A stretch of 64,000 nt of DNA from positions 473,243,900 to 473,307,899 of the forward strand of contig NC_081406.1 in NCBI RefSeq assembly GCF_030272615.1. Reading direction: 5' to 3'. The translations under genes were made by a program, and so were the position numbers. The stretch comes from Cryptomeria japonica. Lineage: Eukaryota > Streptophyta > Pinopsida > Cupressales > Cupressaceae. Below, piece after piece: positions 36,070-49,052 of the stretch. Within the stretch, counting starts at the first letter, position 1, and the number at the start of each line of letters is the position of its first letter. The notes beneath the pieces were generated by a model. That model saw only the letters and a list, made by a program, of their open reading frames with translations. It made no database searches and had not been told where the DNA came from.

Positions 36070-36550
36070 GTCAGGAGGGAGGAGGCGGCGGCCTGGGTTT
36101 TATTTTTGGGCGGAGCCGAAGGGGCAGAGTTTTCACGCAGGGCAGAGGAGGTCGAGCGGACTGCGAAGGGAAGGGGAGAGGGGAGCGGGGAGGGGTGGCA
36201 GAGGTTACCCGCAGGAGCTCCCTGCAGGGACGGCCGCAGTCGTGCCTGCGGGTCACGACCCGCAAAGGCGGCCAAGGCCGCCGCTGTGGTACGCGGCCCG
36301 CAGACCCGGCTGCGCCGCCACTGCAGTACGCGGCCCGTAGACCCGGCTGCGCCGCCGCTATGGTACGCAGCCCGCAGACCCGGTTGCACCGTCGCTGCGA
36401 GACGCCGCCCACAAGGGGGAGTCAAAGCTTCCCCAACTGTGGGTTGCGGCCCACAGAGGTGGTTGCGGCCGCGCTGGGGGTTACCGCCCACAGAGCGGGG
36501 GCGCTTTCCCTCTCCTCGCCTACGTGCATTCTCGTAGGGCCGAGGGGGGG
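36070..36550. other. GC-rich, CpG-rich island in E
   Basis: About 480 bp of strongly GC- and CpG-rich sequence inside an AT-rich element. Open frames cross it in several phases on both strands, as expected from high GC, and none resembles a known protein. Confidence 0.85.
36289..36399. repeat. 37-bp GC-rich minisatellite, three units
   Basis: Units at 36289-36325, 36326-36362 and 36363-36399 share GTACGC.GCCCG.AGACCCG and a CTGCGCCGCC-like tail. Thirty-seven is not a multiple of three, so the unit shifts phase and cannot be a protein repeat. Confidence 0.85.
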
Positions 36551-36616
36551 GTAAAGCACAGCTACACTAGTATATTTTTTTTTTACATTTTTTTTTGGTA
36601 TTTTTTTTTTTAATAA

Positions 36617-36621
36617 CATAC

Positions 36622-36672
<51 letters not shown>

Positions 36673-36835
36673 TGTATGTATGTATGTATATACATATATA
36701 TATGTATGTATATATACATTTATATATATATATATACATTTATATATATATATACATTTATATATATATGTATATACTTATATATACATTTATATACATA
36801 TATATATATATATATACATACATTTATATATAAAT
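36617..36835. repeat. Microsatellite block (TA)n, (TATG)n, (TA)n
   Basis: TA run at about 36622-36645, TATG run at about 36646-36688, then TA with TACATTTA interruptions. It is a rough mirror of the left block, TATG being the complement of CATA. Confidence 0.93.
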
Positions 36836-39694
36836 ATAGGTATTTTTTTTTCAATAACACACTTTAAGCAACTATAAGTTTCCTTTCTGATTAATCTTTT
36901 TATATATGCAGAAATTAATAATTCCATTTACAACATGATAATGGGTGATATATTCATTTCTAATAGGCTAAATATGTGATCGTTATATTCTATCTTTTCT
37001 TTTTTTTTATGTCATAAGCATTCTGTAAACTAATATTTAAAATACACACCAACAGCAAGCTCTATTCTATATATTTTTCTTTTGCAAATCTTAAATGCTA
37101 ACTTTAGAAATGTATCACTAATTAGTTTCATTTTCCTGCAATTAATTAAATGACAGAAAGTAATAAACTATAACAGCAACTATATTAGCCTAGGAAACAT
37201 TAAAAAGAACAACTTAAAGTTAAATATATTAAAACCTATTTCACTAAATTTGTAGTTGTATTTAACATCAAAGGCCTATGTGCATGCTTTTCCCATTTTC
37301 CATAAGTTTACTTACATGAGGAAATAAATGAACTTATATTTTTATATATGACAAGATCACAACAAATATCATTTTAGTAACTATAGGGGCTTGATAAAAG
37401 TAATACACATTTCATTTTGCAAAGGTATATTAATAGAATGAAGCATTTCTTTAAAGCGTACTTAGTATACAATGTAGATAACAAATACAAAGGGGTTTGA
37501 AAACCCTTCTAGTTTCTCCTTTCCTTTGAAAGAGAACTTTAAATAAAATACATGCATTTCTTTACTTTTGGAAAATAAATACATCATTTGGCTATCCTTT
37601 ACAAAGCTACAATAATAAGTACAACTCTTTTTTTTTAAATCTTTTCTGCAACTTAAGTAAAAACCAGCAACTAATTTCTTCCTTTCCTTCCCATCCCAAG
37701 CAACCTGCAAATAGAACAAAGGCTTGACCATGGAGTGCTCACCTCCCAGCCTAGGCTTACTAGAAGCTACCCCCGAGCTTGGAGAACCAAGCACTAGACG
37801 GGTTACACACAAATATTCACAACAAACAAAGGGGTAAACACTCAACAACAATTTTTCCCAACCAAGGCTACACTTCACCACAACTTGTGATGATTTTTCC
37901 ATGGGTGGAAGTGGACCAAATACCATTGGGGAGACTGCAAGCATGGAACATCTCAAGCCACCTCATGGCAACCAAAATATAACAAAATACATCTCCACAC
38001 CCTTATGCCCCCCAAAGGCATATAAGTCATATCTTCTCCCCTTATAACCCTCAAATGCATACACAAGGCTATGCAGCAAGGGTCACAAAGAACACCCTTG
38101 AGATCACTCTCCATAAAGGAGAGCCTCTCACCCAAGGTTGTCATACTTCTTCCACCCCAAGACCATCCTACTCTCCCAAGAGTAGAAGGCCTTGGACACT
38201 CCCAATACAAGAAAACATAAAAAGAAACAAAGGAAGGAAATTACATTTTTCTTCTACAAAGCAAAATACATATACACATCTTTTTCCATACAAGCATTTC
38301 TCCAAACAAACATATACAACATAAAAAAAAGAAGTAAGAACCAACCTTAATCTGCCAAAAGGTTTGATAGATCTAGTTGGGGATGAGCAGCCCAAATCCA
38401 CACAAACTCTTCGCCAACACTTGACCAAAATTTCTATCCTACAACTATTCTTTAAAAATTTGCATGATCTCCAACAATGGAGAGTGGGTGATTAACTCAC
38501 TAAGTCCCTAATCCTTGCCTAAGAAGGCCTCTCTCACTCTTCCCAACCCCTTGGGTAAAGTGAGAGTTCCCATTGGTTGTTCTTCCCAACCTCTTACATG
38601 TTGCTAAAACTAGAAAGAGAAAAGGTAAGAGAGGATGGGGAAGAGAGTCTGACACCAAAAGGGAAGGTTGTCTATCCTAGGAGGAACCTTCTAAGTTGAA
38701 TTTTCGCTCACCTTGGGAAAACCTCTTTTTGAGGTGACTAAATAGACACATGGGAGTAGTCACATGTTTAAAAATACCCCTAACCCATAGGTATACCCTT
38801 TGGACCTTTGGAAAAGCCCTAAAACTGACCCTAGGAATCCATTTGACCCTTTAGAAACCCAACTGAAGTTAACCTACGGGTCAAACTTGAGTTGACCACT
38901 CCCAAGACTCCCTACCCAAGGCAAATTTGGGACCACACTCATATGTTTGAAATGGATTTGGTAGAAACAAAACTCCCTCCAAGAGACGAGTCAAAATCAA
39001 TGACACTAATCAGCACATGTGTCAAGTGACACAATAAAATACATTATAAAAAATCACACATGGAATTTGTCTCTTGTAAGATTACACAAATTAATAAAAT
39101 CAATTTAACACACATGCATCATTTACTTTCACAAATAAAATACAATACAAATGAGGTGTTGTCTCTCCAAATAGACAACCCCTGGCTTAACAAATGTACA
39201 TAGGTCTAGGTTTGGTTCTCCATATTATTTCCATGGTCACATGGATAATTTTCCTGCGCATCTCAATTAACACATTAGTAATTCCAAATAACCACAAATA
39301 TATTATTAAATACATGAATTCCAATACACATCAAACACTCATACAATTGACAGTAATAAATCAATATCTCATATATTCCAATTGATTCCACATAAGCAAT
39401 TATCATAATCCTCAAAATTGATCCATTCATATTATAAGCATCCTATTTCTATCATCAAAATGAAGTCCTGCAAATCCAATAATGACATACATGATTTCAA
39501 AGTAATTCTATTCTAGCAACATATAAAGTTTCATATTCATAATGCATAAAAATGAAGCATCAATATACGTCAATGTTATCCAAATCATGGAATCATATAA
39601 GTTCTAAATCCATAATGCATAAAAATAAGCATCCATAATAGTCTCAATATGAAAATAACAGAAATGCTAGGATGAGTCGGGGTAGGGCCTCACA
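36836..39694. other. E, right part, no gene recognised
   Basis: AT-rich. Two adjacent minus-strand open stretches (38210-37953 and 37956-37462; 85 and 164 codons) overlap slightly but match no family I know and have no typical context. I treat them as chance frames. Confidence 0.4.
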
Positions 39695-39699
39695 CAAAT

Positions 39700-39741
39700 C
39701 CAACAAACTACAACAATCTCCCAACAATCAACAACTCAACA
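39700..39741 (-). repeat. Copia-B 5' LTR, outer end
   Basis: Ends CAACAATCAACAACTCAACA at 39741, identical to the LTR edge at 6844-6863 next to B's polypurine tract. This marks where B joined element H. Confidence 0.82.
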
Positions 39742-40054
39742 ACCCTAATTGTAACTATTCAAGTAATCTAATGAAGTATTCTTTTTTGTTCCCCTTGCTA
39801 GCTTGAAACTATTTAATTCTTCCTTTGAAGTGATATGCCTCCCAAAGGCTTCTTTCTTTTCTAGAACATTCTCATTGGATGATTGGAGATCCTCAATAGT
39901 TTCTATAGTGACTTTATCATGATTGTACCATATGACCAATGATTCCTACAACACCTTGTCAAACACTTTTGAAAATGTTTATACATACATAGATCTTATG
40001 TTTCACCAAAATTTCCTACAAATATATAGGAACTTGTTGCTCTAATACTAATGG
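39742..40054 (-). pseudogene. Element H: start of internal region (possible gag remnant)
   Basis: On the minus strand, a primer-site-like TAGTATTAGAGC lies just after the LTR (about 40039-40050). A 64-codon frame (39939-39745) with VTIETIEDLQSSNENVLEKK then runs until B's insertion. The position fits a gag start but I do not recognise the protein, so the function is uncertain. Confidence 0.45.
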
Positions 40055-40623
40055 TGAAAATTATTAGTTAAAATTAAGTCACCCATCCTATTCTATTTGA
40101 ATTCTATCTAAATAACCATGAAATTCCTTTCAACTAGAGTTGAAAGTGTGCATTCAAAGTACACAAGGATGATTTAAAATTTGTAAAAAAACATAAAACA
40201 AATCAAATCATACCATAAATAAAATATTTATCTTGGAAACATAACACCAACAAAAAGTTGGAATGAAAAATGCAAATCTTCCAAGATTCTCTTGGAACAT
40301 TATAAACAATAACTAGTGTGAAGAAAGCAGTATTTGTGTTTCCTAACTTGCATGTGATCTTTGGTATTTAGGGATTCTTGTGTAATTTTCCTATAACAGT
40401 TTCCTTGTGTTGTATTTTGACTTTCATATCTTGTTCTTTACATCTAAAATATTAAATAAATCTCTCCCTTTTCTTCTAATTTGCTCTCTCCATGTCTTCA
40501 AATAAGAGATGAAAGTATCCATCTATTAATTTAAAGGTCATCTTGTCTAAAAATGAATAAATAAAGTCAAATTAGTCAATTTAACTTCTCACACATTGAA
40601 TTAAGCCAAAATCACCATTTTCA
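40055..40623 (-). repeat. Element H 5' LTR (copia-like)
   Basis: A 569-bp segment bounded by TGAAAATT and CATTTTCA, i.e. terminal inverted TGAAAAT. The primer-site-like word on its left, minus strand, sets the orientation. The partner LTR is not in the window, so this rests on ends and primer site only. Confidence 0.55.
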
Positions 40624-43600
40624 CTGTCTGTGTTCATTCCCCCCCTCCCTTGAGGGATCTAGTAGTTCGTAGTAGTTTCTTATTAGTTCTTTTGAAATGC
40701 TTCACAATTTAAAAATTCATAAGTGAATCCTCTTGCTGATGTGTTATCTTTTCCTAAATCCTTATGGATCACCATATTAGTCCAAAATTAAATTATATTT
40801 TATCATTTAATTATTGTATTTAATATTTTTCAATAGATTGTGATACAATCATGATAGGGGTATTATCATATTGTCTCATCATGCAACCAATTAAAAAACA
40901 ACTCATAAAAGTCAGTCAAATATCAATGATCACAACAAGCTTTAATTTATTTATTAGCAAAAAGAGTACAATTATTACAGACACACTTCCACATGAGCAC
41001 TATAAGCTCTTACAAAAACACAAGCATACAAGCCTATTACAACAAACTCTCCTTATAATGATGTTGACTCTCATAGAAACATGGATGTGACAAACCTCAC
41101 AAAAAACTCCTATTGATTCAACCATACCTAATGCTCACCAATGTTCCTTTACTCCAAATTTCCAAACCACTCAATAAAGAACATTGATACGATTTTATAC
41201 TTCACAATGTGGAAGTTAGATGGTTGTCAATTTCTTCAATTGAAAAACTAAATAGACAATGTTGTGGAAGTTGAATGGTTCACCAAGAATTGTTAAAGGA
41301 ACTAATCGACCCAACTATATTTTTGTCTTTTCTTCATCGTTTGCACTTTCCACAAAATCTACTCATCTCTTCTCATGTGACCAAACCATACAAATAATTA
41401 TTGGATTTATATTTGATATTTTCATTGTAGAAGTTTAACAACCTATAGTTATTTTAAATATTCCCAAACTAAAATATTGTTTTGAGAATGTATTCTAAGA
41501 ACAAGGATTATGACCACCATCAATATTTCATATTCTTCTTAAGGAAAAATTAATTTTTCATGAACCTCTTTTGATGTCGGGATGAGTGTGAACTAATGAA
41601 AGTGTTGATATTATCTACATTCGGTAAAAATGACTTTCAACTAACTCACTCTTCCATGAACAACTTTTAGCACATATTTATTGATGATTTTCCTTTTCAC
41701 GAACCAAATCGTTCATGAATTAAGAAAATTTCCAAGATAAGAAGATACCAAATATTTGAGCGAAAATTCTCTTCAACAAACTCACCTTTTGACAAAATCA
41801 CTTTTCAAGAAATTGACGAGTTCACAAACTTAAGAATCCACTAAATCTAAATGTATTTTGGTGGATTAACCTTTTACAAAACCAAGCAGTTCATAAAATA
41901 CTATTTTGGCTTAAAACACCAAACTTGCAAGCTCTTCCTTTTTTTCAACATATCAATATTTTGGCAAACATTGCTTTAAATTAACTAAGCCATTAGCTAA
42001 ACAAGTGGTTTGCAAACCTATCAAACCATTAAAATTTCATAACTTGTTTGATACTTAGCTAATTTTCATCAAATTTTAATCTCAGATACTTATTAATCCA
42101 TTTAACAAGATTAAATCTTCAAATTTTGCTAATTAATCCTAGAAATATCTTTGAAAGAAAACACTAAAAACCAACTTAAACACACACAAAAATGAATTAA
42201 AAAAGAAAATTGAACGTGAATTTTTTTGGTTGATGTTGATTGCTCATGTACCAAATGCTTCCACATTAGACACATTCGGTAAGAATTTTGTGAGCATAAG
42301 CTCACAAAATGGTGTTGATTAATAGACCTACCTTTCTAGGTTGTAAAAAATCCACATTAGACCTCAATACTACTTTAGGCACATCAAAGGTCTTAAACCT
42401 TAGCCTCTTCCACATCTGAATGGTAAATAGATTGTCCTCATCTACCAAGTTTGTTATTTATTTCTCTTCCCTCTTGTGGACCCATGTCCAAAATAACCCA
42501 ACCTCGTCCACCCAACACTTCTCTTCTTATTTCTCCTCTTTTTCTCTCTTTTCAAATCCTCTCCTCTTCCTCGTGGATTCAACCCACCCAAGTCTAACAT
42601 TCTCCACCAACTACACTCTACAATTTTTTCTACAATCACCCCCTCCACTTTGACCATCTCATACACATATACCTCTTATTCAACGTCTTTTGCCATAACA
42701 TTTATTTCCTTATTGTCTATTGGAATCTCCTCATCTCTACTCTCAGATGCATTCTCTTCTCTCCATTGCTTCATTTTTTGCAAAGGATATTTCACCACTT
42801 CTACTAGATATCCATCTTTCTTCTCCTCTTCCATGCTTTCACTCATACATCCCCCTATTGTAACCTCACCACACTCTCCATGCTTTCAAAAATACATGCT
42901 ATTGTAGCTTTACTTTATTTTGCAACCATTTACTTCATTGCATTCTCACTTTCTATTGCAACCTCTTCATCTTCCTCTACACACATAGGTTCGTCAACAA
43001 CCAAACACATGTCCTCTTCTTCCCTCTTCTCTAATTCTACTCAAGTTAATCTCTCAACATCCTCTTAATATCGAAGGGGGAGGGGGGCTTGATTGAACCC
43101 CCTTCGACCCAAACCTCTCATGGTTTCTGCAGATTTTTTGCCTTCGAAGCTCAAATTGGGGGCTCAAATGGACGAATTTTGACAAACCCAAATGCATGAT
43201 AGTAGTACTCAAAGCAATCTTTCTAATGTTTATTATTTTAATATATAAAGATTTTATTACAATTTTTTTTTTAGATTAACTAAACATAGGTTTCATACTG
43301 AACATCAACTTTCGAGTTCAATGGTTATGGAAAAATAGTAAACAAGTGAAAAAAAAATATGAAAAATATCTATGCACTAGGTATTGAAGTCCTCTTTCCA
43401 ACAACAAAAAAATGAATTTGGATACATAAACAACAAGTTATGATCAACAAAATGAACATATGTCAGAATTATAGTTAACTCGACTTCAAATATTAATAAA
43501 ATATGAAATATTGAAGATAATGTTATGAAACCAATTGGAAACATTACATATGGATGTCATAAAACTAAATTCGAAAGAATCACATTCATATCTATTTTAG

Positions 43601-43866
43601 AAAAAAAAAAAAAAAAGTTATGCCATACCAAATGAGTATCACTCTTTAAAAATGTTATTTTTTGTCAAAAACTAGTTTTCGAGGCAGAAAGAAAAATGAA
43701 AATAAATTGATTCAAAAAATATATATTTAGAATCTACACACAAAATATCACAAATCACTAGTTCACATCATCCACAAGTTCCTTATGGTTTAGCAGTAAT
43801 AAGTGTCTGAATGTGAGGTTTTTTTAAAAAATGAAAATTGAAGTGTCAAAGTTGGCAAAAAAGTGT
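40624..43866. other. Unassigned AT-rich sequence
   Basis: A C-run at 40639-40645 after TTCATT resembles copia LTR 3' ends. At 42420-43070 the plus strand is strongly pyrimidine-rich, with Ser/Phe-rich chance frames. Read on the minus strand the same part gives broken acidic frames that could be old coding sequence. No confident gene. Confidence 0.4.
43071..43107. other. Perfect 10-bp inverted repeat
   Basis: TCGAAGGGGG at 43071-43080 pairs with CCCCCTTCGA at 43098-43107, loop 17. It closes the pyrimidine-rich tract. Confidence 0.7.
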
Positions 43867-43884
43867 AACCCACTAGTGTGGGTT
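43867..43884. other. 18-bp palindrome
   Basis: AACCCACTAGTGTGGGTT, stem of seven around TAGT. It lies at the edge of a sequence block resembling copia LTR sequence. Confidence 0.6.
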
Positions 43885-44764
43885 CACCCCTTGATCAAGT
43901 CAGCCCAAAGACCAACCGGTTCAAGAAACATGTAATGGTAATATGTTGGCTCAAATCACTAAGAACAACTTCCAAAATGCATAAAACAATGCACGGTCCT
44001 CTAGGAACATCAGACACGGCACAAGAAACATAACTCCATGATCCTCAAGTCAGGGAGATCAACTGCAATGTGATCCAACTTCGCACAACACACTGCCAGA
44101 CTAACCGGTAAGAACCTATCAATCACACCAATACCGGAATAGATAACTCACCTGGATCAAATCCAAATGCCATGAAACTCAAACACGACAAAGACCACGA
44201 ACACAAGGGAATAAACCCAAAACCACAACGCTAAACTCTCAAACAAGAAGAAATGCCACGATATCAAGCAATTCCACTAAAAATTGCTCAATCGGAAAGA
44301 ACTACACTAGTGCTCCTGCATCAAGTTAGTATCATTCCAGCAAGTTGACTGTTCTTGTAGCCATAGAACTCAGCTATGTGTCTGACCCCGTAGCCACAAA
44401 ACTCTACTTTGTGTCTGTTCCTGTAGCCAAAGTGGGCAAAGTAGTTTCTTATCTGTTTGTTTGGAATCTCATTTATGTAGCTTGTGTTAGTTTGCATGTT
44501 TATATTAGTTGTTGAATTAAGTTAAACTTCCTTCATTATTTGTTTACAACATTTCAATTCCAGCATTGTTCTTTTCTTAAATCATGACGTCCATAATAGA
44601 GTCTTAGTGCACATACAGTGTTGACCCATTTCAAGTTTACGTCCCTAGGTTGACAAGTTAAATCAACCTCCATAATGAGTTTGATGGCTACTTAGTATGG
44701 ATGTGTAATCTCTAAGTTTTATCTTTAAGGGCTTAGTTATTGAAGCATTAAAGGAGGTCAATAG
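43885..44764. repeat. Possible degraded LTR-like block
   Basis: Wording (CCGGT-type words, CACAAG, AACACAAGG phrases) resembles LTRs of B and C but I could not align it along its length. It includes two 33-bp tandem units with GTAGCC starts at 44357-44389 and 44390-44422. No gene seen. Confidence 0.3.
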
Positions 44765-45402
44765 GTGGTATCGTGAATTGTAGGGATTTGAGGGTTGTCT
44801 TGATTTGGAGGGGATGGAGGTGGATGGAGGACTTGAGGAGATTGGGCAACTTTTTTTTGAGGTGGGGATTTTGTTTGGACCTTTGCTACTATTCCTTGGA
44901 TAAGATTATGAAAAAAGGACTTGGATGATGGGGATGATGTGGATTTTTGGTGATGAGGATTATGTGGAGGTTTAGGATTAGATAGAAGGTTGGATTGGGA
45001 TATGGATGGGGGAGAAGATGGAGGTATATATGTTGGATAGGAGAGTTATGTGGATGAAGGAAAATATGAAGACATGGATGGGGAAAAAGATGCATTCCCT
45101 TTGTCAAAGGTAGGGGAAGGATAAGGAATATGAGATGGACTAGGATTGGATATAATGTGTTGAGGTGGAATGGATGAAGATATGGTATATGGATGGGAGG
45201 TTATGGGATTAACTTGGTAAGCAAGTTGGGGTGGGAATGATTGATAAGGTGATCTGTGAACTTCCATGAGCATTTTCTCATATCAAGCTCTAATGTTTGG
45301 ATTTTGGATTTGAGTTGGAGAGGGTCTTTGATAAGGATTGTGATCAAGAATTTCAACTCTTTTGGCAGCTATCTTTTTCTTTTGTGAGCACGTGTAGACC
45401 AT
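44765..45402 (-). pseudogene. gag: Gypsy-J gag, N-terminal part
   Basis: Starts MVYTCSQKKKIAAKRVEIL at 45402 on the minus strand; compare MAQTRSQSRQ in D. A TGA follows NPNIRA at about 45283. The rest is very rich in Pro, Ser, His and Tyr, with PYPSPTFDKG and later VHPPPSPP-like runs. A frame break lies near 45047. The capsid domain and everything downstream are missing. Confidence 0.6.
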
Positions 45403-47854
45403 GCAAGGGTAACCTCAAAATGTTGCGAATACGGTGACTTGTCAAGAAAAGTGATGCGATGATGTTAGACGAAAATGAGCACTAGGACTTAGCAAATTCA
45501 AATTGGATTGAGGATTTATTGGATTTGATTTGATTTGCTTGGATTGGATTGGGTTGGATTTTATTGGATTGGAATGGTCCTTGGATTAGGAAAAGATTTA
45601 TTTGATTAGGATAATACCTTAGTTGTTGTATTAGGACAGATGGGAATTGATGATGTTAACCACAAAGCAAGGTGACAACCAAGCTAGGTAAAATTTAGAC
45701 CTTTGGGTTAAGATTCTTTTGATCTAGATTTCTTCTACTTAGGATAGCCTTACGTTCCTAAGAAAAAGAGGGTAAAAGGGTTAGGGTTTTTATCAAACCA
45801 AAATGATTAAGCAAAGGTACTTGGGGGAGATTCTTTCCCAAGCACAAAATCTAATTGATTGACTGATTAAAGAAAAAGATCTAAATCAAACTTTCACAAA
45901 GTATTGACCTTAGGATGAGGTTGATTGATTGATAAATGATTGGTTGATGATTGGATTGGAAAGTTGATTAAATCGATTTGCTAAGTCCTCAAGGATGGAA
46001 TGAAAATGATTATGGGAGAATGAATTGATGATAGGCAGAAGAAGGGGAAGGTTACCCAAGACTAGATTGATGGCTAGCCAGAGATATTAGTTGGGGATTG
46101 ATAATCATTTGGATGGATGAAAACTAATTGGAGGTTTGACTCAAGCAGAGGCGGTGAAATAGGGGTTTGATAGTGACAAAGTGAATATTGAACGGTTTGG
46201 TCAAATGTTTGGTCAAATCTGGGAATGTTTTGGATGTTATCTACTCTTGGCAAGAGAAATCAAACAATGACAAGAACATTGGCCAAGGCAATGCTTTATG
46301 ACAAGCGTGAAAGTGAAGGGGGCCTAGATTATCCCAAACAAAATTTCACTGGTTTTGCACAAATGAAAATATGCATCAGACATACAACTTAGGTTGGAAG
46401 ATGGAAACCATTCAATAGGCCTCTCGTACAAGTGATACCTCAAACAAGCACATAGATAGAGATTTTGGTAGCACGGGCTCCCCCTTATAGCTCACTCACT
46501 TCTCAGGCTTACCAGATTCTCTTACCCTGAATATCCGAGGATCTATTATACGGGGGGTTCTTGTCTCATCCTGAGTGGGTACATGAGAGGTAACTTTGGG
46601 GTACAATTTGCATCCCCTACACTATGAATGTGGGATTTTGGGCTACTATAACAAGGTTCTTAGTGTAATTTATGAGGGATCACCAATCCAATGACGGATT
46701 CTCGAAGCAAGCCACTTAAGGATTTAACTGAGCTTGTCGGTGCAGAGGGGGCCTCCACATACGTCAAATTCACTCAACACTCCTGCCACCTGACTAGTAT
46801 ATTTATATAGCGGCTTAGAAAAACCCACTCAAGATCACACTAGGAGAGTTGATATCCCCAACAAGTCCCAATTTGAGATACCCTTGAGGGGTGATGAAAT
46901 CCCCAATCAAAGATACCCCTCAACTACCAAAAGAAAAGATGGGTGTTGTTAATCACCTTTCTCTTACACCCAAGATCCACGAAGGTGAGGGGAGAGGATA
47001 CTCGATGTAATAGTGGGTTACATGCATTCAAATGCACAAGACATGGAAAACAATTTTTTTTTTTAACCCCAAAAAGATGTTTTCTAAGCTAAAATGCGAA
47101 AAAGAAATCTAAGCTAGTGAAAAATTAAGATTTTCTTTGACAAATGTCCTGCAAAAGTGATTAGTAGTCCTAGTTCTTGGCCTTGGATAGATGAAAAATT
47201 TGTGAGGATAGAGAAAAGATAGTGAAAATCCAAAATTAAACACTTACAACAGAGATGATGAAGTGCAAACGCGGACGTTGATTCATCTACGCAGACATTG
47301 ATTGAGGTCCTACACAGAAGAAGGATTAGCTTGCAAAAATTAAAAATATAAAATTTTAAAAATAAGCAAGAAAAGTAACTAGGCGGAGACGTTGAAGTAT
47401 GCGCAAATGTTGATCTATGGATTGACGTATGTGCAAACATTGATGCACAGATGTTGATCTGTGGATGGATTTGTGTATGCGTAGACATTGATGTGCAGAT
47501 GTTGATTTGTGGATCGATGTCTACACAGACGTTGACCTATGGATTGACATCTGCACAGACGTTGATCTGTGGTTTTTTTTTTAAAGTTAGGCAGGAATTT
47601 TTTTTGAATGGAGATGGTAATTTGTTACTGTGGGGATGTTGAAACAGAGGGACAGAGACGCTGATCTACAGATGGAGACGTCAATTCTCATTTTTTGCAC
47701 AAAATGTTAGCATGAAATTTTAAGTTTAAACAGAGATGTTGAAGTAGCGTTGTGGAGATGCCAAAGTGCAGTCTCAAACGTTGTTCTGAGAACCTGCGAG
47801 TAAAAATGCTAAAACAAGCCAAAATTGATTAGATTCTAGGGATGTGGGTCCCAT
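45403..47854 (-). other. Gypsy-J leader with variable short repeats
   Basis: The block at about 46400-47010 (reverse view) shares TATCCTCTCCC, TTCGTGGA and CCGCTATA-like words with D's leader near 18850-19000. At 47270-47580 phrases such as GACGTTGATCTGTGG recur with variation. No gene is seen. Confidence 0.6.
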
Positions 47855-49052
47855 TGAGTGTGTCAAAATGAAGACAAGAAAATGGTTAGAGTGCTCACAT
47901 GCATATATTAATTATAAATATGCAAATGACACTTGAATACCTTCTTCTCCTCCCTCGGATTGAGCCTTAGGTGAATTGAAGAATGGGCCCCTTCTCCACT
48001 TGATTGGATTGGCTCTTTGATAGGATTTTGGATTTGTCTCCAATATACAACAAGAATGATTTTGATTAGATGATAGGGATAGATATATTGGCTTACATAA
48101 GACAAGATTTTTGGCATTATGATGGCATGATGGATGATTTTGGATCTCAAATGGATAGCATAAGATTAGATTAAAAGTGGGTAATTTGTGAGGAGAAGAG
48201 ACTTCAATTTATAGATTGGAGGGGGGCAAAAATGGAAGGCCAAGATTGATTTGATAATGAAGGGTTGAGATTGATTTGAAATGGAGGAGAGGATTGAGAG
48301 GACAAGGTATGGGATTCAAGAGATATGCCATAAAGGCATTTCTTGTCTCCACACTTCTCAAGGTACATGGGGAAGAGTTCCCCAAGTACATTGGGAAGAG
48401 AAAAAGGAATATAAAATTCCTTGGGGGAAGCTAGGAGGAATTAAAATTCCAAAATAAGAGATGTGTGGGAAGACTAAATGGATAAAGGAATTAAAAATTC
48501 CTTGGGAAGAGGTGGCATGGGGAGATTCAAATAATTTGAATTTCCTTTAAAGGATCAAAGTGGGTAGAATTATTGCAAAGAGTTGACTCATCCCTAATCA
48601 AGGTGATTATGGATGTGCAAATGATTAAGGAAATTGATTAGGTGAATTAAAGAGTGATTAGAGTGCAAGTGGGAAAGTTAGGAGGATGTGACATGAGGAG
48701 AGAGAATGAGTGGAGGAATTTAAAATTGGGGAATAATGATAATCATGCTTCTAGAAGAATTAATTAGGCTAAGTGAGGATTAGAAGAAGTAATTTGTAGG
48801 AATCACATGATTAACTTAGTTAATTGAAATTAATTAACTAAGTAGAGTTTAGAAGAAATAAATGATATTGATTTTAGAAGAATGGGGGAATAATTAATTT
48901 TGATAAATTAATTATAAGGTTATAATGATAAAATTGATTAAATAAGATTTAATCAATTTTAAGAGGAAGAGGACTAACACAATTAATTAAATTAATTATG
49001 TAGAAAGGCATAATTAATTAAATATTAATTTAATTAATTTTACGCATCTACA
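47855..49052 (-). repeat. Gypsy-J 5' LTR
   Basis: 1198 bp if the ends TGAGTG (plus view, 47855) and TCTACA (49052) are right. On the minus strand TGGGACCCACATCCC follows the LTR and resembles D's primer site TGGTGAACCCGACGTG. AATTAATTAAAT words at the outer end recall the D LTR start. The inner boundary is a best guess. Confidence 0.55.

Larger units (their letters stand above)
44765..49052 (-). mobile_element. Gypsy-J: truncated Tat-like element (LTR, leader, gag start)
   Basis: Read on the minus strand from 49052: an LTR starting TGTAGATGCG, a primer-like site, a 2.4-kb leader with blocks related to D's leader, and a gag start at 45402. Homology fades near 44765; the rest is lost. No 3' LTR is in the window. 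It lies within the gag region of remnant K. Confidence 0.7.

Noticed and set aside
35953-36537. Long frames through the GC-rich island on both strands
   Set aside because: High GC leaves few stops in any phase; the 37-bp unit shifts frame, so no protein repeat is kept.
37462-38210. Two adjacent minus-strand frames in E
   Set aside because: No known domain, unusual composition, no promoter context; kept as chance frames.
42420-43068. Ser/Phe-rich frames on the plus strand
   Set aside because: They come from a pyrimidine-rich tract with no family resemblance.
45393-49052. TGTAGA...TCTACA ends suggesting one LTR-type element
   Set aside because: Flanks gcacg and aatcc are not a duplication, and the interior reads as LTR, leader and gag of J, whose gag start codon lies at the left end.
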